DNA from: Aporrectodea caliginosa
Taxonomy: Eukaryota > Annelida > Clitellata > Crassiclitellata > Lumbricidae
Assembly (NCBI GenBank): GCA_020284085.1
Contig: JACEVL010000482.1
Span: 763,001 to 827,000, forward strand
Direction of reading: 5' to 3'
DNA: 64,000 bases
In this document: piece by piece, positions 56,764 to 64,000 of the stretch
Layout: every line of letters starts with the position of its first letter
How positions within the stretch are numbered: the stretch's first letter is position 1
Notes under the pieces: generated by a model
The model's input: only the letters and a program-made list of their open reading frames with translations
Told to the model about the DNA's origin: nothing
Database searches by the model: none
Program-made: the position numbers and the translations under genes

Positions 56764-58863
56764 GTTACCGTTCTGCATATTATAAACGGGCGCTATAAAT
56801 TAGCCAGCGCGAACCTACAGCCATGTTGCACGCAGTTTTTATAAGAAGTTAATCTGTCTTCTTCAGAACAACGAAGCTCCTTACCAGGATGTTCTTGAGA
56901 TGAAATTTCTCCATGATCCAAGACAAATTTACCGCTTTGAACTCAGCAAGCAAACTTATGAGTTGGACTTTACGAAACTGGAACAGCGAAATCAGAAGAC
57001 CAATTTTAGACGCAGGATTCGTCGTCGACCCATTTACTTCGAAGATGTAAAACTAAAAAAGTAGGCCTCAGTTATTTGTTTATTTCCTACTCGTATGCAA
57101 AGTTATTAAAGCTGAATTTTAATATTAACCGGTTAAAATTTGATGCTATATTTGAGGACAGACATCATCTGGAGCGCATACATAGCCAGACTTAAATTCA
57201 AGAGGAGACAACTCCAGGAGTCATCCGGGTGTAGTGTGGTTTGGTCAATCGAAGTTCCAGTATATATGAAAGCAAGAGGAGGCAAAGTGGCGTGCGTAGG
57301 CCTATGTATGTATACGTATGCATGTAGCCTATGTATTCATGTATGCATCTATTGTGTATGTATGTAGGCACCTATGTATTTATGTATGTATGCATGAACA
57401 GGTGACATCCTTTCAGTTGCCATTCCAGTGTTTCGTCAGTCTATTAAAAATTATATCGATTAAGCAACCCTTGATACTTGAACTATGCACAAAGCTTGGC
57501 TGAACGCAATAATTTGTAGATCTATTAGCAGTGGCTGAATTCATGTGGATTCCGCTGATCTAACGATCGAAGAGAACTCTTGAAAAGGATTTTATGGTTC
57601 ATTTTGAAAATATAGAGTGTTGGTATTAAAATACGGACGGCTTGGAACTATTATTTTAGGCCGTTGATGACTGAATACCACTGTGATTCGAAAAAACTAC
57701 CCATTGGTTGGGTTCCCATGGACACGGAATCGAAACACGGAACGGAACTAGTTCCACTGAACCAAGACAACGAGCGCTACAAGACAGTCAGTCGCTATTT
57801 CTTCGTCACAATGGATGCAAAAAAGTTTGAAATCAAACAGATGTTTAGAGTGCAAAACCTCGAACTGTGGACGAATTACCAGACGTAAGCAATGATAATC
57901 ATTGAATCGATGCGTTGTTCATTACTGACAGATTAATAAGTAGCCTACGAAGCGTAGGCCCCCTACTTACCTTTTGCCCAAAATGTTTGACAACCATTTT
58001 CTGTTGATCACCGCGAATTTTGACAACCAATTTCTGCCGTAAAACATTCACGACCTTTTCATTCATCAACAATTATTATTCTGAAGTTTTCGCTCAGCAA
58101 ACTTGCTGATATGTTCTTACTTTCTCAGAGATTTGCGACTTTTACAGGAATTTCGCTGACTTTTTTTTATTAAGTCTCTAGACTTCTGTTGCAATCTTTG
58201 TCTAATAGAAATTGCACATTTATGTAGAGCCTTTCCTAGGGACACTCCTTACAGGTTCTGCCTACTTTAACGAAGAGCTACATTGGTTTCCCAGTCACTT
58301 TTAGTTTATACACGCTCATCATTAAAGTGTTACAAGTCTGACATGTCTGGTGTCGGATGTTTGCAGATGTTGCTTTAAATCGAATGTTTTTTTTATGTTT
58401 GATTCGAAGGAAGAAGGCGAACATGGAGCGGTTCAACGGCGCGGCAGGTGAAGTGGGTGTCTTCCACGGAACACCGAAAGAAGAGACAGTACACTGGATT
58501 TGCAGCTTAGGATTTGACCAACGCATGAACGGTACTCATGGCACAAAGTACGGCAAGGGAGCATACTTTGCCAGAGCGTCCAACTACAGCCACCATTTTA
58601 CCAACCCCACCGGCACAACGGGTCTCAGAAGTATGTTCTACGGGAGGGTGCTGGTCGGACAGAAGGTAGAAGGCAAGAGTGAGTACAGACGCCCTCCTCC
58701 CATTGACCCACACGATCCGAAACGAGGACTTTACGACACATGCGTCGACAACGTTGCTAATCCAGCCATCTTTGTTGTCTTCGATAACAACCAGTCTTAT
58801 CCGGATTACCTGATCGAATATCGGGAATTAGTGGCCGCAGCCGAAACGAAGATCGGAACTTAA
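53379..58863 (+). CDS. WWE-WWE-PARP mono-ADP-ribosyltransferase (copy B)
   Basis: Five exons join in phase: 53379-53942, 55861-56031, 56867-57060, 57660-57884 and 58410-58863 (1608 nt, 535 residues). Donors are GTGAGT, GTGACA, GTAGGC and GTAAGC; all acceptors are AG. Exon 1 starts at ATG 53379, adds a low-complexity Gly/Ser/Arg stretch and begins WWE1 (LWRVKLNGQWTRL, FWDVESIP). Exon 2 completes it (VCLNFTTME, IQRLSTPSYV) and opens WWE2 (RWQWYWHDN), which exon 3 finishes (IYRFELSKQTYELDF, RRRIRRRP). Exons 4-5 form the PARP fold with VFHGT (His), GKGAYFA (Tyr) and AIFVVF (Ile in place of Glu), the HYI set of mono-transferases such as PARP11/12. WWE domains bind ADP-ribose units. A transcript is not proven. 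Confidence 0.85.
54032..54330. repeat. Trinucleotide microsatellite in PARP intron 1
   Basis: Successive CTACTG, TAC, TGC and TAA triplet blocks of about 300 bp. Poly-Tyr, Cys and Ala frames are artefacts. Confidence 0.95.
54345..55860. other. PARP copy B intron 1
   Basis: No additional exon is needed for phase. A GACT repeat lies at 55505-55560. Other content was not recognised. Confidence 0.45.
57175..57300. mobile_element. MITE related to 21478-21630
   Basis: It shares CATAGCCAGACTTAAATTCA, the AACTCCAGGAGTCA palindrome and GAAGTTCCAGTATATA with the earlier copy. It lies in PARP intron 3. Confidence 0.6.
57398..57545. repeat. Direct duplicate of a PARP intron segment
   Basis: Nearly identical to 56025-56165 (the end of exon 2 and the start of intron 2), including the CAGGTGACA splice donor and TTCAGTTGCCATTCCAGTGT. 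The upstream exon part is not copied, so it is not a usable exon. Confidence 0.85.
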
Positions 58864-60048
58864 TGAACACGTCCAATGCGTTCGTGTTAAACTCTGCACT
58901 CGAAATTTAATGTTCGAGTTATTCACCAAGAAATCAATTCGAAAACTATAACTTTCTATAAGACTATAATTATATGTAGGCTATAGAGAGTGGGGCGAGA
59001 TTGACGGCTACAGAGGTCGCCTTGGCTAGTCCTAGCCGATATCCCTCGGGGACTCGGCTGTGTCCCCTTTCCCCTTTCCTTAATGTTAAGAAATGTGCCC
59101 TTGATGTCCCCCGGGTAGGCTACTTAGCAATGTCCCTCGGGGACTTGGCCTCTGTCAGTCGCTATATAAAACCCTGGTGAGAAGCAGTAAATGAGAAAGA
59201 AGAGCAGTAGTATAGTAGAGTTGATATTGACACGTCGAAGCAGTGATCCCGTCCCAAACAAAAAAAGAACCAGATCGCCGGCTTCAGGAGCCATGTTAAC
59301 CCAGACATATTTTACCGGTACGGCCTTCCGGTCGTCAAAAAAGAACAGGAACGTCGTTCCAGTGCGTTCCGGTCCCAACCGATCCCTGCGTCGAAGTATC
59401 GACGATTATCAATTACGTTGTTTTCTTTGTGTGTTGATAATAATAAGAATCGTGCAGTTGAACCATGTTGGTGCCGTCTTCCTATCGAGTGTTACCGGTT
59501 GATCATTGGTGGTATGGCAACTCGCAAACCCTCTGCTAAACCACGGATGCCGGAACGCGTGGACATTGGAAAAAAGCGAGGATCCCGAACTCGCCATCCT
59601 AGAGGTATCAGAAAGACAGACAGACAGACAGGCAGGTCAGGCAGGCAGACAAACAGGCAGAGACACAGGCAGAGACACAGACAGAGACAGAGAAAGAGCG
59701 AGACAGAGAGAGACAGAGAGAGAAGGAACCACACAGGCAGACAGACGACAGAAGATTTTCAGCCACACGAGTAGCCTACAGACAATTATTTTCAGCCACA
59801 CGAATCTAGGCTCACATAGGGCCTACACAAAATCGTTCAAGTGGTCTAAAATATTTGATTTGAAATTAAGATTAGGCATATAAACTTTATACTATGCCAT
59901 AAAGACTCAGAAACCGATGACTTCATTTCAAGGGGCACGTAAATTCGTGGAATCGAGTAATTCAATAAGAAATCAGATTAAAATTGTGAATACCAGGTAT
60001 AAAGACTCTCTATGTCTATATAGGTCTTGTAGGCTTACGTAAGCTATA
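58864..60048. other. 3' flank of PARP copy B
   Basis: Non-coding. It contains the empty sites for SINE C, the Ginger-like MITE and the hAT element of copy A (near 59185, 59278 and 59337), the LTR-leader-like relic at 59345-59570 and a CAGA/GACA repeat at 59608-59725. Confidence 0.7.
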
Positions 60049-60336
60049 CAGGCGCGGATTTAGAGGGGGCGGAGCCGGCGTACGCCCCCCCTAAACCTGC
60101 AGCAAATGTTCTCAAACTAAACTGACCTAAAACTAATATAACTGCAATTTGGGAATAGGATGTTTGAAGTAGCTGGACCGGCAGAATGGAGCTCTCTTAC
60201 CGGAGCTCTCTTACCTACTTACCTGAGTTGCTAGCAGACGTTGCCCACGTGACCAATGACTTTTGCCGTGACGTCATTCACAAAGTTCATGCACAGACAA
60301 AATTTACGTAAATAGAAATTGGTCAATTAAAAAATA

Positions 60337-62504
60337 TGTCGAGTGGTCCGCCGTCAAAACGGCTTAAACAAGCAGTTTTATCATTCGCGAATAAGCCGAC
60401 TGCCGTTGGTAAGACATAGGCCTATCTTAGGCCTAAATCTCAAAAGATGGCATATGATTATAATTTTGAAATTCGTCCTGCTGATTCTAGCCGCCGAAAG
60501 CGTTGAGCTGCCGATTTTATGGACAAAAGCAAATCAAGGATATAGAACTAGGCCTACTCATATAATCATTCTCTTAACGCTCAGTGGCGTGCGGTCCATG
60601 GATGAGGCGCTTGATCCATCCCATGCTTATTGAATCTATTTTTATAATTTATACAAATACTAGTGTATTCAATTTCTATCATTAGCCTACTATGTTAATT
60701 ATCGTATGATAAATTGGCATCGACTATATTATTTTTAGTTGGGGGCAGCCAGGGCCGCTTAGACGCAATCGGATCCATTGAAGCAGATTGGGACAGTAAG
60801 ACGAGCACTGCTGCTTACGGACTTTTGAAGAGCATTACAGATCATGCATTTATCGTAAGCTTTCATATCGTTCGCCATTTCTTTGGCTACGTCAAAGGAC
60901 TCAGCGCAAAGTTGCAAGGCTCAACTTTAGACGTGATCCAAGGATATGAAATGGTGACGAGTGTTAGAGCAGCACTAAACAATGCCCGACAGGATGACAG
61001 CGAATAACATAACATAACATAACAAGGGTTTTAAGTGGTTCAGAAGACGTTTAGTCTGTGTTAGAACCACTGCAATTAACCTGGAACATGATTAATAGCC
61101 CAATTTTCCTAGCTTCTTCTTAAAAGCTGTGATAGTGTCCACTGAGACAGTACTATCATCCAAACTATTCCACAAATCTACAACTCTTGCACTGAAGCAT
61201 TTCTGTCCTAATGTCCCTTTCGGTTTCTTAAATAATTTATACCTATGTCCCCGAGTTGCCTTGTTTGGTGCTAATTCAAAAACTTCTCCTTCTGCACTGC
61301 CTCCTTTCCAGTAATAATCTTGTAGGCTTCAATTAGGTCTCCTCTGCTCCTCCTTCTCTCCAATGTTGTTAGTCCACACCTTTTCAACCTTTCTTCATAT
61401 CCCAAATCCTTGTAGCCCCAAATCATTTTTGTAGCTTTTCTTTGCACCTTCTCCAGCTTTTCCATGTCCTGTTTCAGGTAGGGACTCCATACCTGGATGC
61501 AGTATTCCAACTGTGGCCTAACCAGTGATTTGTATAACCTCAATATTGTATCCTTGTCTCTGGTGACTATTGTCCTTCTTATCATGCCTAAAGTCGAGTT
61601 AGCCTTTTTTGATGCTTCAGCACATTGCCTAGAAGGTTTTGCACTCTTGTGCATAATCACTCCCAAGTCCCTTTCTTCCTCACTCACTTTCAACACCATG
61701 CCCCCCCATTTCATATGAAAACTCGCTGTTTCTCTTCCCCATATGCATCACTGAGCACTTTTCCACATTAAAGAGCATCTGCCAGTCCTGTGACCATCTG
61801 AACATTCTTCTTAGAATGGGAGCATGTTTTCCAGAAAGCTACTAAAATGGCAGAGACAGCTGGCGCTGGACCAATTACTGCACCAAGAATATGCTCAAAA
61901 CAGATTCACCGAAGCAACACACCCGCTGCAACGCCAGATGAACATTTCAAACGAAACATTTATCTTCCATTTCTGGACAGTCTACTTCAGCAGTTTAGCC
62001 TACGATTTGGAGATCTTGCGAAACAAGCAATTCGTGGTCTAAGTCTCATTCCATCTAATGTTTCAAACATCGACGCACTCACTGCTGATGGTATACTTCA
62101 TTACTATCATGATGACCTGCCTTCGCCGGATTCGTTTCATCAAGAGTTAAAGCTTTGGCAGCAGATGTGGAGAAACGCTGACAGCACACCAAGCACCTAT
62201 AGGCCTGTCGGACACCCTCGCTGACAGCCGCTCCTGTCGTATTATGTATCCAAATATTACCACAATAATTCACATTTTGCTGCTCACTTCTGTCACGACT
62301 TGCAGTGTTGAACGAGCAAATTCTAGTCTGCGATTTGTGAAGTCGTGTTTCCGAAGTACAATGAACGAGGACAGATTTAATGCACTCATTTTATTGTTTG
62401 TCCACAAGGACATCAAGTTAGACATTGATGACATTATCAATGCCTACGCCAGAAAGCATCCAAGGAGAATGACACTGCTTAATCCACTGGCATGTGACAC
62501 TTAA
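60337..62504 (+). pseudogene. hAT transposase, split and partly deleted
   Basis: Exon 1 (60337-60408) reads SSGPPSKRLKQAVLSF and ends at GTAAGA. About 60737-61005 encodes DWDSKTSTAAYGLLKSITDH-like core sequence ending QDDSE. It is interrupted by the retrotransposon at 61006-61813 and resumes at 61818 (WEHVFQKATK, then DSLLQQFSLRF) to 62224. The C-terminal dimerisation region (TSVTTCSVERANSSLRFVKS) follows at 62244-62504 in a shifted frame. It resembles the ZMYM/P52rIPK-like hAT group. The N-terminal zinc finger and part of the DDE core are missing. Confidence 0.75.
61006..61813 (-). mobile_element. CR1-like retrotransposon, 5'-truncated
   Basis: A minus-strand insert with GAAT on both sides (61002-61005, 61814-61817) and a (TTATG)n 3' tail next to the left flank. 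The frame 61271-61714 reads EEERDLGVIMHKSAKPSRQC and LYKSLVRPQLEYCIQVWSPY, the post-RT region of CR1-type ORF2. A homopolymer of C near 61701 shifts the frame. Removing it restores the hAT reading frame around it. Confidence 0.85.
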
Positions 62505-62674
62505 TTATTTTCTATTTGGATCAAGGGTTGCATGATCAAAACCGATAACTGATTTATAATCGTTTCACTGTTAACCTTCAGTGGAGACCAGTTGTTTTAT
62601 ATGAGAAACTATATATTTTTTAAAGTTCCATAACATTTTCTATAAAAAGGATCATTATAGTTTTGCGTGATCTA

Positions 62675-62681
<7 letters not shown>

Positions 62682-62734
<53 letters not shown>
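62682..62734. repeat. (TA)n microsatellite
   Basis: TA dinucleotides. A second TA block at 63137-63181 lies on the other side of the retroposon, consistent with insertion into a TA array. Confidence 0.9.
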
Positions 62735-62738
<4 letters not shown>

Positions 62739-63133
62739 TCCAACTCACACCTCAACGTGGTGAGGGGTGGCAACAGTCAGTAGGGGAGTGCCTGCTGAGG
62801 CTATGCCATCAGTGGTGAAGGTCTTGGCTGAAGTACCACCTTAGGGCGCTACGCGAGGTGGACAGGCTCAGCAGGAACCCTGAAAAAGCTGGCAAACGTG
62901 GGCGGCATCGCCGCCTTTGATACCACAAGATAGTGGATATCCTAAGCCTGGAACTCTCTTTAAGGGAGAAGTGCGAAGGTCCAACGGATGGGTGCAGATA
63001 CTCCGTTCGTAAAGAAAAATACGAATGAAATCCAATGCAAGCATTGGACTCCAACGGGCCTCGGCCCATGGATCCGATGCAAGCGTTGGACACCTACGGG
63101 CCTTCGGCCCATGGATCATGATGATGATGATGA

Positions 63134-63136
<3 letters not shown>
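62735..63136 (+). mobile_element. Retroposon with (GAT)n tail inside TA repeat
   Basis: A 400-bp unit begins near CCTCAACGTGGTGAGGGG and ends with two GGGCCTTCGGCCCATGGATC-like repeats and a GATGAT tail, flanked by TA repeats. No RT frame. It could be a SINE or a 5'-deleted RTE-like element. Confidence 0.5.
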
Positions 63137-63184
<48 letters not shown>

Positions 63185-63572
63185 CAGGATTGGATTGGTA
63201 GTATTTACGCCCCCCCTAACCAGAAATCCTGGATCCGCCCCTGCTATAGGCCTACGTACTCTTACAGTCGAGCTAGCCGTGTCTGCTGAAGGTGCAATTA
63301 ATTCTTAATATCAATAAGATATTTAAAATAATGCGAATATTATTATTAGCCTATGTCGTTTACGCTTGCAGTCTAACTTGACGGACATTATATGGCGAAC
63401 AAATAGGCCTAGGCCTATAGTGTTCGTTTCGAGGAATGACCAAAGCAGACACAGTATTATGTCTTAAATATGTCCGTTTCGATTGTAGACACTAATGAAA
63501 CTTTTCGATTTTTGGATTGTCACAAAACACTGCACCACATGCATTAAGCATAATATTAAGCTTATTAGGGCA

Positions 63573-63750
63573 CATGGGCGTAGCCAGAAAAAATTTCGGA
63601 GGGGGTTTTAATAATTTCGGGCGGGGGTTTCCATTGGAAATCGTCGTAAAAGTCGTTTTTTATATTTTGCATGTTAAAGCATATATACATTTTTGGGGAA
63701 AACTTATTTGGGGGTGGTTGAACCCGTAAAACCACCCCCTAAATACGCCA
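63573..63750. mobile_element. hAT-like MITE, copy B partner
   Basis: The duplicate of 48272-48451, starting CATGGGCGTAGCCA. Its right flank is disrupted by the SINE at 63754. Confidence 0.75.
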
Positions 63751-63753
63751 ATA

Positions 63754-63966
63754 AAGAGAGAGGGGGGCCCGTGGCGCATTGGATAACATCTGGCAAAGAG
63801 ACCGAGAGGTACCGAGTTCGAGCCCCCGTTGGGCGGATATGCTTTGTGTTTGCAGGCTGTCTGTTCTGTTAGTAGTTAAGATTTGTGTCTTGTGAATTGC
63901 ATAATTGTGCACTGTAACCGGTTGCGGTTTGTCAAACGGATTGTTGAATAAACGAAAATATATTTT
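63754..63966 (+). mobile_element. tRNA-derived SINE, family D
   Basis: The head GGCCCGTGGCGCATTGGATA resembles tRNA-Arg, and box B is GAGTTCGAGCCCC. AATA lies on both sides (63750-63753, 63967-63970). Copy A has the empty site GCCAATAGGGCATG near 48449. Confidence 0.85.
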
Positions 63967-64000
63967 AATAGGGCATGAAAATCACGTGTTTCTTTCGATC

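Larger units (their letters stand above)
60049..63243 (+). mobile_element. hAT transposon with nested insertions (3.2 kb)
   Basis: Ends CAGGCGCGGATTTAG and AGGATCCGCCCCTG are the inverted repeats of a widespread hAT type, with ACGCCCCCCCTAA subterminally on both sides. Copy A of the duplication lacks it. The flanks share only CTATA, shorter than the expected 8 bp. Transposase pieces lie at 60337-60408, 60737-61005 and 61818-62504. A CR1-like retrotransposon and a second retroposon have jumped into it. Confidence 0.85.
57555..64000. repeat. Segmental duplication, copy B (partner 42905-48480)
   Basis: See copy A. Alignment resumes after each private insertion: 59281 onwards matches 45201-45256 and 46723-46935, 59928-60048 matches 47833 onwards, and 63244-63750 plus 63971-64000 match the end of copy A. 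Confidence 0.9.

Noticed and set aside
57318..57503. 61-codon frame containing a repeat of intron 2 sequence
   Set aside because: It is a partial copy of exon-2 donor and intron sequence (56025-56165) without the WWE codons.

Overview
The window is eukaryotic: genes are split by GT-AG introns, microsatellites are long, and there are tRNA-derived SINEs and at least eight classes of transposon. It looks like a transposon-rich region of a metazoan genome, probably an aquatic invertebrate. The phylum cannot be fixed from the sequence alone. The palindrome TAGGCCTA is very frequent in the non-coding DNA.

Two host loci can be assembled from exons. On the minus strand, six exons between about 8.9 and 22.0 kb encode the N-terminal SLOG/melastatin homology region of a TRPM-type cation channel. 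On the plus strand, five exons between 53.4 and 58.9 kb join in phase to a 535-residue WWE-WWE-PARP mono-ADP-ribosyltransferase. The last two exons of that gene and its 3' flank are present a second time at 43.0-48.5 kb. The two copies differ by insertions, and each copy shows the empty site for insertions in the other.

Layout. 1-2.5 kb: nested non-LTR retrotransposons. 3.1-7.8 kb: a mariner with 46-bp inverted repeats, a MULE-type element carrying a FLYWCH gene, and a hAT element. 8.3-22 kb: TRPM exons, with introns full of mobile DNA. These introns hold a cluster of reverse transcriptase/restriction-like-endonuclease elements bounded by (TAA)n arrays, hAT MITEs, SINEs, and a 971-bp element with long palindrome-rich inverted repeats. 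22-29.5 kb: hAT and Ginger-like elements, SINEs and minisatellites. 29.5-32.9 kb: a Ty3/Gypsy-type LTR element with an internally deleted pol. 34.1-42.5 kb: a compact virus-like cassette related to Polintons/adintoviruses. It has a protein-primed type B DNA polymerase, an HNH nuclease, an adenain-like protease, two fibre-like proteins and two small plus-strand genes. I found no capsid, packaging ATPase or integrase gene for it. 43-64 kb: the duplicated PARP locus and its insertions.

The virus-like cassette is the most unusual item. Its five minus-strand genes are packed with gaps of 1 to about 130 bp and are intact, while most surrounding transposons are decayed. The two fibre-like proteins share their first ~60 residues but carry unrelated C-terminal heads, one discoidin-like and one C1q/TNF-like. 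It abuts the truncated PARP copy. Three other points stand out: CCGG-flanked Ginger-like elements, transposons dated by paralogous empty sites, and a SINE with a tripled internal promoter segment.
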